Part shown: piece after piece, positions 43,887 through 53,360 of the stretch
How positions within the stretch are numbered: position 1 is the stretch's first letter
Layout: each line of letters begins with the position of its first letter
Assembly: GCA_050955045.1 (NCBI GenBank)
Contig: JBPBQV010000033.1
Location: 1-64,000, forward strand
DNA length: 64,000 nt
Reading direction: 5' to 3'
Source: Mucilaginibacter_A sp050955045
GTDB lineage: Bacteria; Bacteroidota; Bacteroidia; Sphingobacteriales; Sphingobacteriaceae
Made by a program: the position numbers and the translations under genes
The notes under the pieces: generated by a model
The model's input: only the letters and a program-made list of their open reading frames with translations
Database searches by the model: none
What the model was told of the DNA's origin: nothing

Positions 43887-46800
43887 ATGTCCATAGCCGA
43901 TGATCTAAACCAGTCTGTTTCCAACCAGCAATTTCCAATTATTGGTATCGGGGCTTCGGCAGGTGGACTGGAAGCGTTCCGGCTTTTTATAGGGTCAATT
44001 CCTGAAAATTCAGGTATGGCTTATGTTTTTGTGCAGCATTTAAGTTCGGGCTTTGAAAGTCAGCTTACGGAGATCCTTCAGCGACATACCCAGACCCCGG
44101 TACACCTGATAACAGATAATATACACCTGCAGCCGAACCAGATTTATGTCATTCCGCCCGATCAGCTATTAACGGTTGTGGATGGATCGCTCAAACTGGA
44201 GCCGCTTGCAGACCGGAAAATAAAGACTATTGATCTTTTCTTTTCCTCTTTAGGCGTGGTTCATCAAAGTTTTGCCGTGGGTGTTGTGCTTTCAGGATTG
44301 CTAAATGATGGTACGCTCGGTCTTGAGGTAATTAAAGCCAACGGCGGCCTTACCTTTGCGCAGGACGAGTCCTCGGCAGCTTTTGAGAGTATGCCCAGAA
44401 ATGCAGCAAAGTCAGGAGCTGTTGATTTTGTGCTTCCTGCGGAGCAGATCGTACCAAAATTGATAGCTATTAACCATTCTTTTCAGGCAAATTTTGTAAA
44501 GGAAACTGAGCCGGCTCCGGCTCCTCCGGATGAACAGGAGGAAGAAATATTTAAAGGACTACTTGCAGTTCTGCGTGTGCGCAAAGGTGTTGACTTTACC
44601 AACTACAAACAAAGCACAGTCAAAAGGCGCATCATGCGCCGGATGGCCTTAAGCAAAATTGGGGAACCAAAAGACTATCTCCACTTTTTAAGAGAAAATA
44701 AAAGCGAGCAGGACGCCCTGTATCAAGACATGCTGATCTCGGTTACCCAATTTTTTCGGGATACCAAAAGTTTTGATTCCCTGTGTAAAATTATCTTTCC
44801 CGGAATCCTTAAACAAAAAATGGCCAGGGAACCGCTAAGGATCTGGATCGCCGGCTGTGCAACAGGTGAAGAGGCTTATTCTATAGCCATATGTCTGCAC
44901 GAATCTTTAGGTGATAAGGCTGACAGTCAGAAAATACAAATCTTTGCAACAGATATTTCTGAAACCGCAATTACCAAGGCACGTTCCGGTATTTACAGCG
45001 AAGCAGACTTGGATGGTATTTCCCCGGGGCGCAAACAGCAATTTTTCACTAAACTGGACGGGCACTACCAGGTGAATAAACCCATCAGGGAACTTTGTGT
45101 TTTTGCTCATCATAACATCCTTAATGATCCTCCTTTTTCCAAAGTAGACCTGGTGAGTTGCCGTAATGTACTGATTTACCTGGAGCCGGTACTTCAAAAG
45201 CGGGCTTTTAGTGCTTTTCATTATGCACTGAATGAAAAAGGCTATTTAATGCTGGGAAAATCTGAAACGCCAGGTAGTAATAATGAACTGTTTACTGCTT
45301 TCAACAAGCAGGACCGGATATATCAAGCTAAAGGCACTCATGGAAGGTATCCTAATACAATTCCTGAAAGACGGGAAAAAGTCCTGAAAGCCCAAGATCA
45401 AACAGGGCCGCTTAATAAAGCCAGTATAAAAGATATTCATAGAACGGCCGATTCCGTTTTACTCTCCAAATATTCCCCTGCCGGCGTTATGGTTAACGAG
45501 CACTTTGATATCATCGAGTTTCGGCGCAAAACGGATTCCTGGCTTTCAGTGCCTATGGGAAAGCCAAGCCTGAATGTGTTAAAAATGGCAAGAGAAGGCT
45601 TATCTTTTGAGATACGTGGCCTGCTGCAACAGGCAAAAACGCAGCAAGTTGCTGTTCGCAAAGAAGGCATATTTTTTAAGCTGAACGAAGTGCAGCAGTT
45701 TGTGGATATAGAAGTAGTGCCTTTAGCTGATGCCGCTGAGCAGTACTACTTAATACTTTTTCAAAACAGTATCTCGTTGCAAAATCATGATGTAACGGTG
45801 AGATCAAAAGGTGCACCAGAACAGGCATCGGAACATACTAATCCGCTACTTGGGCGGATTGGGCAGCTGGAAAGCGAACTGACGCGCGCGCGAGAAGACA
45901 TGCGGGCAGTAACAGAGATGCAGGATGCCGCTAACGAGGAACTGCAAAGCGCAAATGAAGAACTGCTCTCGGGAAGTGAAGAACTGCAAAGCCTGAACGA
46001 AGAGCTGGAGGCCTCGAAGGAGGAGCTGCAAAGTACGAACGAAGAAATCATTACGGTAAATACAGAACTGCTTGACCGGAATGAACAGCTCAATAATGCC
46101 CGGAAGTATACCGAGAAAATATTTAGCACGGTGCATGATCCATTGATCGTTTTAAATAAAGAACTGGTTGTACTGCGGGCGACAGATGGGTTTTACAAGT
46201 TATTTAAAACAAGAGAACAGGAGACGGAAGGCAGGTTTCTATACGAACTGGGTGCAGGACATTGGGACAGTCCAGCACTCAGACATTATCTGGAGAGCAT
46301 TTTGCCAGAACAAGGTTATTTTGAGAGCCTGGAAGTGGATATGACGAGCAGCAGGGCCGGACATATGGTATTGCTCGTAAATGCTCAGCAGTTTGAAACC
46401 CATACAGGAGAAAATCTGATAACAATGGCAGTGAGCGATATTACATCCAAAAAGAAGCTCGCGCAAACAGAGAAGTTATTGCAGGAAAGCCGAGACAGGT
46501 TGTCTTTTGCCATAGAATCAGCTGGCATGGGAACATGGGACCTTATTCCGCCTACCGGAGAGCTGATCTGGGACAAGCGCAGTAAAGAGCTTTTTAATTA
46601 TACCTCAGATGCTTCTGCCCATTACAGTATATTTATGAACCAGGTACATCCCGATGACCGCGATAACTTGCACGAGCTTATACAAAGGACTTTGAAGGGA
46701 GAAAACGGAGGGAATTTTAACGCACAATACCGCATGATACGCCCTCCTGAACAAAAGATCTGCTGGATGAAGTCCAAAGGGAAAGCCTACTTTGATGATC

Positions 46801-47558
46801 AAAATAAGGTTATCCGTTTCGTGGGTACTGTTTTAGATATATCAACCGAAAAACTGGCTGAGCAAAACATGGGTAAGTTATTGCAGGAAAAAGATGAGTT
46901 TATGAGTATCGCCAGCCATGAATTAAAAACTCCAGTTACCAGTATTAAAGCTGGCCTGCAAATATTGGATCGCTCGATGAGCGGGAAAGTAGAGTTTAAC
47001 AATATTCATTCCCTGGTAAAAAGGGCCAGCCAACAAACTGGTAAATTAGCTGATCTGGTAAAAGACCTGCTAGACGTAACCAAAATTCAGTCAGGCAATT
47101 TAGTGCTTAACAAAGTCAGCTTCCCAATTCTAGAGCTCATCCGGGAGTGCGGTGAGCAGATATCAGGCAAAACAGAAAAATACGAGATCAAAATTGAAGG
47201 CAGCGAAGACTTGGTTGTATATGCAGACAGAAACCGGACAGAGCAGGTGCTGACCAATCTGATTACCAATGCCATTAAATACGCTCCGGGAAGTAACCTA
47301 ATGGAAATTGCAGTAACCAGGGAAATTAGTGCTGTGAAAATTACAGTAACTGATTTTGGAATCGGTGTTGCAAAGGAAAAAATCCCTTTTCTGTTTGACC
47401 GGTTTTTCAGGGCTGAGGAAGTAACGAAAAACTTTGCAGGCTTAGGCCTGGGCCTTTATATCTCGGCAGAGATCGTTAAGCGGCACCAGGGAGAAATTGG
47501 CGTGGAAAGTGAACCCGGAAAAGGCTCTTCTTTCTGGTTTACCTTGCCTGATGCTTAA
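43887..47558 (+). CDS. CheB-CheR-PAS-histidine kinase fusion protein
   Basis: Large cytoplasmic signalling protein of 1223 residues. Order: CheB methylesterase-like domain (about 15-195: IGIGASAGGLEAF, VQHLSSGFES, LSGLLNDGTLGL give Ser, His and Asp), CheR methyltransferase (about 215-480: helical N part, then WIAGCATGEEAYSIAICLHE binding SAM, and DLVSCRNVLIYLEP), a long coiled coil of repeats EELQSANEELLSGSEELQSLNEELEASKEELQS broken into heptads (about 655-730), two PAS domains (about 745-990), HisKA with FMSIASHELKTPVTSIKAG (His near 1011), and HATPase with TNLITNAIKYAPG and FAGLGLGLYISAEIVK. No receiver domain and no chemoreceptors, CheA or CheW nearby, so a non-chemotactic role (stress or general sensing) is likely. 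Followed by a stand-alone CheB. Confidence 0.92.
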   Translation: MSIADDLNQSVSNQQFPIIGIGASAGGLEAFRLFIGSIPENSGMAYVFVQHLSSGFESQLTEILQRHTQTPVHLITDNIHLQPNQIYVIPPDQLLTVVDGSLKLEPLADRKIKTIDLFFSSLGVVHQSFAVGVVLSGLLNDGTLGLEVIKANGGLTFAQDESSAAFESMPRNAAKSGAVDFVLPAEQIVPKLIAINHSFQANFVKETEPAPAPPDEQEEEIFKGLLAVLRVRKGVDFTNYKQSTVKRRIMRRMALSKIGEPKDYLHFLRENKSEQDALYQDMLISVTQFFRDTKSFDSLCKIIFPGILKQKMAREPLRIWIAGCATGEEAYSIAICLHESLGDKADSQKIQIFATDISETAITKARSGIYSEADLDGISPGRKQQFFTKLDGHYQVNKPIRELCVFAHHNILNDPPFSKVDLVSCRNVLIYLEPVLQKRAFSAFHYALNEKGYLMLGKSETPGSNNELFTAFNKQDRIYQAKGTHGRYPNTIPERREKVLKAQDQTGPLNKASIKDIHRTADSVLLSKYSPAGVMVNEHFDIIEFRRKTDSWLSVPMGKPSLNVLKMAREGLSFEIRGLLQQAKTQQVAVRKEGIFFKLNEVQQFVDIEVVPLADAAEQYYLILFQNSISLQNHDVTVRSKGAPEQASEHTNPLLGRIGQLESELTRAREDMRAVTEMQDAANEELQSANEELLSGSEELQSLNEELEASKEELQSTNEEIITVNTELLDRNEQLNNARKYTEKIFSTVHDPLIVLNKELVVLRATDGFYKLFKTREQETEGRFLYELGAGHWDSPALRHYLESILPEQGYFESLEVDMTSSRAGHMVLLVNAQQFETHTGENLITMAVSDITSKKKLAQTEKLLQESRDRLSFAIESAGMGTWDLIPPTGELIWDKRSKELFNYTSDASAHYSIFMNQVHPDDRDNLHELIQRTLKGENGGNFNAQYRMIRPPEQKICWMKSKGKAYFDDQNKVIRFVGTVLDISTEKLAEQNMGKLLQEKDEFMSIASHELKTPVTSIKAGLQILDRSMSGKVEFNNIHSLVKRASQQTGKLADLVKDLLDVTKIQSGNLVLNKVSFPILELIRECGEQISGKTEKYEIKIEGSEDLVVYADRNRTEQVLTNLITNAIKYAPGSNLMEIAVTREISAVKITVTDFGIGVAKEKIPFLFDRFFRAEEVTKNFAGLGLGLYISAEIVKRHQGEIGVESEPGKGSSFWFTLPDA

Positions 47559-47579
47559 AAACAAGGAAAATTTAAACGG

Positions 47580-47755
47580 CTTATCTAACATGTTTAAATT
47601 TATTAGAAGAAATGATAATGCTTCTTTTATCACTATAAATTCTGTTTCTGCATTCGGGGCAAATGTTGAAACATAAAAACTTAATGATTTTTAGGTGGTA
47701 AAAGAAGCATGGAAATTAAACAGAACAAATTTCAAACAGCCTCTTATTTTAAATA
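47580..47755. repeat. Inverted-repeat element (MITE/REP-like), copy 2
   Basis: The core runs from ATGCTTCTTTTATC (47618) to GGTAAAAGAAGCAT (ending 47710), 93 bp. Flanks match copy 3 as outer inverted arms: CATGTTTAAATTTATT on the left and AATTTCAAACAGCCTCTTA on the right. It lies between the CheB-CheR fusion and the stand-alone cheB and overlaps a possible GTG-start extension of the latter, which argues for the later ATG. Confidence 0.7.
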
Positions 47756-47772
47756 CTATTAGTTTTTTTGGA

Positions 47773-48804
47773 ATGAAAAGTTCAGATAATATACACAAGC
47801 TGGGGCAGATGTCAAAAGTTATTGTCATCGGCACTTCGGCAGGAGGGCTTCATGCCCTAACAAAACTAATTAGCCAACTCCCGAAGAACTTTGCTGCCCC
47901 AGTATTGGTTGTTCAGCATATTTCAGCTGATGCAGTAGGAAACGTGCTTTTGGATACCTTAAATAAGCTAAATACACTCCATTGTGTACATGCCGAAAAT
48001 GGGATGGAGCTTGTGCCGGGCCATTTATATCTGGCTCCATCGGATCAACATTTGATGACCGATCAGCAAGGGAAAATATTAGTCACAAAAGGCGCGCACG
48101 AAAACCGCTCACGTCCGGCTATTGATCCGCTGTTCCGCTCGGCTGCTGTGGCTTTTGGCCGCAGGCTTATTGGTATCATACTCACCGGTTACCTTGATGA
48201 TGGAACGGCCGGATTAAAAGTGATTCAAAGGTGCGGTGGAACCTGTATCATACAAGATCCGAAAGATGCACAGTACCCGGACATGCCGCAAAACGCATTG
48301 AACCAAGTAAAGCCGGATTACCTGGTTCCTATATCCGCAATGGGTGGTTTGCTTGAACGACTTGCTACTATAATGCCGGAAGAAAGCAAGCCTGTTCCCG
48401 AAGATATCTTAATTGAAGCTAAAATTGCAGAGCGCGTATTGAGTGATCTGCCTGCAGTCAACGCTTTAGGCGATCAGGTTCCATTTAATTGTCCCGGTTG
48501 TGGAGGCGTGCTATGGCAGGTAGATAAAGGTTCTGCGCTTAGGTTCCGCTGCCATGTCGGACATGCTTACACATCTGCCTCCCTGCTTGCCGAGCAGACC
48601 AAGAAGATGGAAGAAACAATGTGGACCGCACTGCGAATGTTTGAAGAAAGAAAAAATCTGCTCACCACGATGTCTAAAGGACAAAAAGGCGCTGCCTTAC
48701 AGTCCTCGCTGGAAAGGGCAAAACTGTCCGAAGTCCATATTGGTCGTATTAAAGCCATTTTGTTAGCCGATGATAAAGGAACTAGCGGTGATATCCCTAA
48801 CTAA
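47773..48804 (+). CDS. Stand-alone CheB methylesterase-like protein
   Basis: Protein-glutamate methylesterase-like protein of about 343 residues. I use the ATG at 47773 because the upstream frame runs into a repeat element; the ATG at 47809 (SKVIVIGTSAGG) is the alternative. The catalytic domain covers residues 12-200 with Ser in IGTSAGGLHAL, His in VQHISADAV and Asp in GYLDDGTAGLK. A C-terminal extension has FNCPGCGGVLWQV and LRFRCHVGHAYT, a Cys/His zinc-binding-like segment, then a helical tail. No receiver domain. It follows the CheB-CheR fusion on the same strand, suggesting a joint system. Substrate receptor unknown. Confidence 0.88.
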   Translation: MKSSDNIHKLGQMSKVIVIGTSAGGLHALTKLISQLPKNFAAPVLVVQHISADAVGNVLLDTLNKLNTLHCVHAENGMELVPGHLYLAPSDQHLMTDQQGKILVTKGAHENRSRPAIDPLFRSAAVAFGRRLIGIILTGYLDDGTAGLKVIQRCGGTCIIQDPKDAQYPDMPQNALNQVKPDYLVPISAMGGLLERLATIMPEESKPVPEDILIEAKIAERVLSDLPAVNALGDQVPFNCPGCGGVLWQVDKGSALRFRCHVGHAYTSASLLAEQTKKMEETMWTALRMFEERKNLLTTMSKGQKGAALQSSLERAKLSEVHIGRIKAILLADDKGTSGDIPN

Positions 48805-48910
48805 AGCGAAAATGGAAAAATGCGGATAAACAAAGGAATCTAATTTGTTGTAAGATGGAACCAAACAAAAACCGAGCACAGAGCCGGATTAGAGAAACTC
48901 GTGCTATACT

Positions 48911-49002
48911 AATGATTACGTAAAGTTAAATTAAATCTGTTCCACATAAACAACTTAAAATGCAGGACTCGGTAAACCACAAAACGAGCGAAGGAGAGTC
49001 CA
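48911..49002. repeat. Dispersed ~85-bp repeat family, copy B
   Basis: Carries AATGATTACGTAAAG, TTAAATCTGTTCCACATAA, ACAACTTAAAATGC, GGACTCGGTAAACCACAAAA and GAAGGAGAGT. Most similar to copy C at 57.4 kb. It lies in the 0.49-kb spacer between cheB and the PAS kinase; the rest of that spacer shows nothing else I can name. Confidence 0.6.
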
Positions 49003-49296
49003 TTACAGTTGCAGTCTTTGGTTGTCCTCCATTAAATAAATTACTTGCCATATTTAAGTTTGATCAGGATCATAAATAGTTTTACCATGAAACAGCGAAA
49101 TTTATGAATCGTTACGTAAATATGTAATGGAACTATAGCAAAAAGGACAATTTGTGATCCTTTAAAAACTGCTTATAGTTAACTGATTTAAAATATTTTC
49201 TCTCCTGAAAGATGACTTTGAAAGGTAGCTTACTCAATTTGTTAGCTATCTTTGAATATATTGCGTTGGCTTTGTTAAAAACGCTTTGTATCCTAA

Positions 49297-50379
49297 ATGA
49301 TAATTGGTGTTCCTTCCTTAATGTTTGCTTTAGCCGCCCATGACCAGCGCATTTGCGGTGCCTTCAATGTAGCAACCAGTCAGTTCATTTATATGAATGC
49401 TGCTTTTGAGAAATTTTTTCAAATAAATCCTGCAATAGTTTCGATAGCTGAAATCTTAGATATGATTCATCCTGATGACAGAGTGTATCTGGGAGAGAAC
49501 TACCGGGCTATGGAGTCAGGTGTATTTAAAAATAACTTAGAGTTTCGAATTCTTTTGCCGAATAAGAAGGAACACACTTTACGGCTGAGCATGTTTTTTG
49601 ATGAAGGGCAAAGCGGTGAGCGTGTATTGATCGGATACTTGGATAACATATCCGATGCAAAGGCCAACAGTAATAAACTCAACGAATATGCTAATAAGAA
49701 AAACTCAATCTTAAATATTCTTTCACACGAGCTGGCAGGACCATTGAATTCAATTGACAGTCTGACTACTTTATTGGATAATGAAACAAAGTATCTGGAA
49801 AATAAGGAAATTGGCCAATGGATAGCACTGATGAGAGAAACCAGCAGGAATGGAATTAACCTCATACAGGAATTTATCCAGCAGGAGTTTATTGAATCGG
49901 CTGGTGTTGCCCTGATTAAAAAGCGGACCGAGCTGGTTGTTATTTTTAGAAATGCTATTCTGAAGTACCAGCAATTAAACGTGCAGTCGGCAAAGTTTTT
50001 CTCTTATGAAACAAATGCGAACACAATTTACGCTGAAATTGACGAAAGCAAGTTTTTTCAGGCCATCAACAACCTGATTTCGAATGCAATTAAATTTACC
50101 CCTGATGGCGGTACGATCACTTTAGGAATCGAAGAAAGAGCACAAAACCTACTGATTACCGTTGCTGATAATGGTATTGGCATTCCTGAAAAATATCATG
50201 CAACTTTGTTTGATAAATTTAGTGAAGCCCGGAGAAAAGGCCTCAAAGGGGAACCCTCAGTAGGCCTGGGCATGTCCATTATCAAAAACATCATTGGATG
50301 GCATGAAGGTAAGATCTGGTTTGAAAGTGAAGAAAATAAAGGCACAACGTTTTATATTGAAATGGCAAAAAGTAGTTGA
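49297..50379 (+). CDS. PAS-domain sensor histidine kinase (soluble)
   Basis: Cytoplasmic kinase of 360 residues without membrane helices. A PAS domain covers about residues 10-125 (GAFNVATSQFIYMNAAFEKFF, then MIHPDDRVYLGENYRAM). HisKA follows with ILNILSHELAGPLNSIDSLTTLL (His near 144), and HATPase with AINNLISNAIKFTPDGG, VADNGIGIPEKYHATLF and VGLGMSIIKNIIGWHEG. No receiver domain is adjacent, so it is an orphan kinase within the sensory island. A small inverted-repeat element lies 40 bp past the stop. Confidence 0.9.
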   Translation: MIIGVPSLMFALAAHDQRICGAFNVATSQFIYMNAAFEKFFQINPAIVSIAEILDMIHPDDRVYLGENYRAMESGVFKNNLEFRILLPNKKEHTLRLSMFFDEGQSGERVLIGYLDNISDAKANSNKLNEYANKKNSILNILSHELAGPLNSIDSLTTLLDNETKYLENKEIGQWIALMRETSRNGINLIQEFIQQEFIESAGVALIKKRTELVVIFRNAILKYQQLNVQSAKFFSYETNANTIYAEIDESKFFQAINNLISNAIKFTPDGGTITLGIEERAQNLLITVADNGIGIPEKYHATLFDKFSEARRKGLKGEPSVGLGMSIIKNIIGWHEGKIWFESEENKGTTFYIEMAKSS

Positions 50380-50416
50380 TTAAATGCCGATTACTTCCCA
50401 TTAAAATTAGATGAAT

Positions 50417-50578
50417 TATTAAGAGCCTGTTTAAAATTTAATTAAAGGAAATATCAATGCTTCTTTTAGCAACTATAAATTAGTGTTGATTTGCTTCCTT
50501 CAATATAAAACTTCCACAATTTTTAGTTGATAAAAGAAGCATATAAAACTAATTGAATAAAATTTAAACAGGCTCTTA
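50417..50578. repeat. ~162-bp nearly palindromic element (MITE/REP-like), copy 3
   Basis: Best-preserved copy. Outer arms start TAAGAGCCTGTTTAAA on the left and on the complement of the right end. Inner arms are ATGCTTCTTTTAGCAACTATA (50457) and, inverted, ending GATAAAAGAAGCAT (50542); the 86-bp core has a unique centre of about 35 bp. No ORF. The remaining spacer to 51024 shows nothing I can name. Confidence 0.8.
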
Positions 50579-51024
50579 GAGATGTGTAAGAAGTCTAGTT
50601 TTTTATTGGATCATTAAATTATCAAACTGGCAAAAATTACTTGCATAGGTATTTTTGTTTGGCAAAAAAAGCTGTCTTAGGACAATTAAATAGGTTGATT
50701 TTCGCTAACAAAATGTAATCTTCTCATCATTAACCATCGATTGATTTTTTCTTTAAAAACAAAATAGCGTTCTATTTATTCTTGAGTTTGTTAAAAAGGA
50801 AAGCCAAATATTTTGGCAAAAGTTGTACGCGCTTAGTCTTAACCTTATAGCAAATGATCATGAACAATTCGTCGGAAGCGCAAGCAAATCATGCTGAAGA
50901 TTCTTCTTGCATAATATATATAGTAAGCTGCTGCGTAAAGGAGAACTTGAAATTGATCACAAAAATCTTTTCAGCAAACACCAATAATAAATTCACAATC
51001 CATTAATATTAAAACAGAACAATC

Positions 51025-51834
51025 ATGTCACAAACAGTAATCGGAATTTTTGACTACACTAGCGAAGCCCAAGAAGCCGTGAGTTATTTAACAAGCAATG
51101 GTTTTAGTAAAGAAAGCATTGATCTTTCTACACGTGCCGAAATGCAAAGTGATACCACCAGTGCAGATAATGAAGATATGCACGAAGGTGTCAGTGGCTT
51201 TTTTAGTAACCTGTTCGGCTCTACTCATGAAGACACCGATAACTTCTCAAAAGTGGGTAGCAGAGGAGCTATTGTAACGGTTCATGCGACCAGCACTGAG
51301 CAGGCAAAAAGTGCTGCTCAGATTTTGGACAACTATGGTGCGCTGGATGTAAACGAACGGGCAGAATCTTATAAAGCGACCGGAACAGTTGCACCGGCAA
51401 CAGTAGGAACTGCGGATACCATTAAGATCATTGAAGAGAAAATGCAGGTGGGCAAAAGAGAAGTAGAAACAGGCGGCGTGCGTTTGCGTAGCCGAATTGT
51501 AGAGCAGGCCGTTCACGAAGATGTGCGTTTACGCTCCGAGCGGGTTCATGTTACCCGGACTGATGCCATGCGCCCTGCGACACAGGAAGACCTGGCCAGC
51601 TTTAAAAACAGCTCGATTGAAATGAAAGAATTTGCAGAACTGCCTGTAGTAAGCAAAGAAGCTTTCGTGACTGGCGAAGTTTCCCTGGGCAAAGAAGTGG
51701 AAGAAACTAACCAAACGGTACAAGGAACTGTTCGCAAAACAGAAGTGGATACAGAAAATTTTACGGATGAATCTGCAAAATTAGTTGGTGGTACAAAGCC
51801 GACTGAGGACAAGGACAACAGCTTCTCCAAGTAA
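51025..51834 (+). CDS. YsnF/AvaK-type general stress protein
   Basis: Cytoplasmic stress-associated protein of 269 residues. The N-terminal 115 residues resemble the general stress protein 17M-like domain (IGIFDYTSEAQEAVSYLTSNGF, then a Gly/Ala-rich turn and a VTVHATSTEQAKSAAQILDNYGA segment). The C-terminal part (about 130-245) is the DUF2382/YsnF domain: IKIIEEKMQVGKREVETGG, EDVRLRSERVHVTR and KEAFVTGEVSLGKEVEE. Biochemical role unknown; homologues rise under salt and desiccation stress. The start ATG is clear. Stands alone; a strong terminator lies 200 bp downstream. Confidence 0.88.
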   Translation: MSQTVIGIFDYTSEAQEAVSYLTSNGFSKESIDLSTRAEMQSDTTSADNEDMHEGVSGFFSNLFGSTHEDTDNFSKVGSRGAIVTVHATSTEQAKSAAQILDNYGALDVNERAESYKATGTVAPATVGTADTIKIIEEKMQVGKREVETGGVRLRSRIVEQAVHEDVRLRSERVHVTRTDAMRPATQEDLASFKNSSIEMKEFAELPVVSKEAFVTGEVSLGKEVEETNQTVQGTVRKTEVDTENFTDESAKLVGGTKPTEDKDNSFSK

Positions 51835-52035
51835 ACATGCTTACTTAATGAGTTGTATAGAGAATGCTATATGGTCTATTGAATATCATTAAGCCTTTAA
51901 TTGCTGTATTGCTTTTTGTTTGAACACTAAAGAGCCAGCTGATTATCATGCTGCGGTTACTAAAATGGTAATATAAGCTAGCAGAAATTTGAAGACTAGA
52001 AAAATCAAAATTAATCCAAGCTTTAAGGTAAACAC

Positions 52036-52072
52036 AAAAGCCACCCGAAATAGATGGCGGGTGGCTTTTTAT
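52036..52072 (+). terminator. Strong Rho-independent terminator
   Basis: AAAAGCCACCCG (52036-52047) pairs with CGGGTGGCTTTT (52058-52069), 12 bp with a 10-base loop, then a T run. It lies 200 bp past the stress protein stop and before aquaporin; the 359-bp spacer shows no other feature. Confidence 0.85.
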
Positions 52073-52193
52073 GAAAAATCAACTTAAAAATTATTAACTA
52101 AATGAATATACCGCCTTACTAGAAACTATTAAATTAATAAGTATATTCTTTGTTATCTTTATACTATTTACTAAAACTTTTATTTTTTACTTA

Positions 52194-52943
52194 ATGGATT
52201 CTATAGCGCAGGAACATGTTCCAAGCACAACATATAATTATTACAAACTAGTAGCCGAATTTTTAGGCACCCTGATTCTGGTACTGATGGGTTGTGGCAG
52301 TGCAGTGATTGCAGGAGCAAATGGTACAACGGGCGTCGGTTTACTGGGGATCGCTTTTGCTTTTGGCCTGTCTGTTATCGCCATGGCCTATGCCATCGGC
52401 TACATATCCGGTTGCCATATTAATCCTGCTATCACGATCGGCATGGTCGTAGCAGGGCGGATGAAGCCGCTCGAAAGCATCGGTTACATTTTGGCGCAGG
52501 TCTTAGGCGGCATTGCAGGGGCAGGGTTGCTTTATCTAATTGCCAGCGGCAAGCCAGGTTTTGATTTGGCTCAGGGCTTAGGGCAAAATGGTTATGGCCC
52601 AGTTTCCCCTCAACATTACAGCATGGGTTCCTGCTTTTTAGCAGAAATGGTCTTTACAGCAATTTTTTTGCTAGTTATTTTCGGATCCACTTCCTCAAAA
52701 AACATCTATGGTAACTTTTCGGGCTTGGCTATTGGGCTGAGCCTGGTACTGATCCACATTGTTGGGATACCGGTTACCGGAGTTTCTGTTAACCCAGCCA
52801 GGAGTATAGGGCCGGCTCTATTTGTAGGAGGAGTAGCTATTAGTCAGCTGTGGTTGTTCATTTTGGCACCCATACTGGGTAGTATCCTAGCTGCACTCAT
52901 TTGGCGCTATTTTGTAGGCAAAGCCGATAACCTAATTATCTAG
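52194..52943 (+). CDS. aqpZ: Aquaporin Z-like water channel
   Basis: Inner-membrane MIP-family channel of 249 residues with six helices. Both NPA boxes are present: GCHINPAITIG (about residue 78) and VSVNPARSIG (about 203). The helix-5 His in LVLIHIVGIPVTGVSVNPARS and the Arg after the second NPA are the AqpZ-type selectivity-filter residues, so water rather than glycerol is the expected permeant. It lies between a stress protein and an MscS-type channel, consistent with osmotic adjustment. Confidence 0.93.
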   Translation: MDSIAQEHVPSTTYNYYKLVAEFLGTLILVLMGCGSAVIAGANGTTGVGLLGIAFAFGLSVIAMAYAIGYISGCHINPAITIGMVVAGRMKPLESIGYILAQVLGGIAGAGLLYLIASGKPGFDLAQGLGQNGYGPVSPQHYSMGSCFLAEMVFTAIFLLVIFGSTSSKNIYGNFSGLAIGLSLVLIHIVGIPVTGVSVNPARSIGPALFVGGVAISQLWLFILAPILGSILAALIWRYFVGKADNLII

Positions 52944-53360
52944 TTAAAACTCACAACGCCAGAAGACTAGCAGGACAACTAGAAAGACATTAAAAAATTT
53001 CGGTAAAAATTGACAAAAAGCAAAAAAGAATTTGCTGACTTAGAGTAGATCTACCAAGCGATTTGAACACAAACTTCCTCTGCCAGTGCAACCATAGTGC
53101 CTTGATACCATTATTTTATAACTATTTAAACTAGGGCCTTGAAAAAGGAATAAATATCAGTTTCGATGTTCTGCTTTGTGTCTCGAAAAACGATTTCAAG
53201 ATTGCTAATAAAGTGAACTGCAAAAAAATGGAACGTTAGCATTGTCCTGGATATACTAGCAAAAGATGACCAGAACGATAAGCTGTGTACATCAGCTGAA
53301 ACCATGACCATAGATAATAACATACAGGCCCTTTCTATAACAAGAATAATCAAAAACTCG
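52944..53360. other. Spacer, nothing firm
   Basis: About 0.42 kb between aqpZ and the MscS-like gene. An in-frame extension of the MscS frame reaches an ATG at 53304, but the signal peptide starts at 53361. I see no hairpin or repeat word and no coding fragment I can name. Confidence 0.35.

Noticed and set aside
45785..46136. Open frames opposite the CheB-CheR fusion (about 96-114 codons, Ser/Arg-rich)
   Set aside because: They are shadows of the heptad-repeat coiled coil in the real gene on the plus strand; the repeated codons leave the opposite frame open. No family content.
47695..47772. GTG-start N-terminal extension of the stand-alone CheB
   Set aside because: The extension runs through the inverted-repeat element; the ATG at 47773 or 47809 gives a normal CheB start.
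7417..50542. The inverted words as a CRISPR array
   Set aside because: Copies are isolated or in pairs with unequal spacing; there are no regularly spaced direct repeats and no cas genes.
52944..53303. Possible response-regulator remnant upstream of the MscS gene
   Set aside because: A few residues in the plus frame looked protein-like (WNVSIVLDILAKDDQN) but no domain motif or frame continuity supports it.
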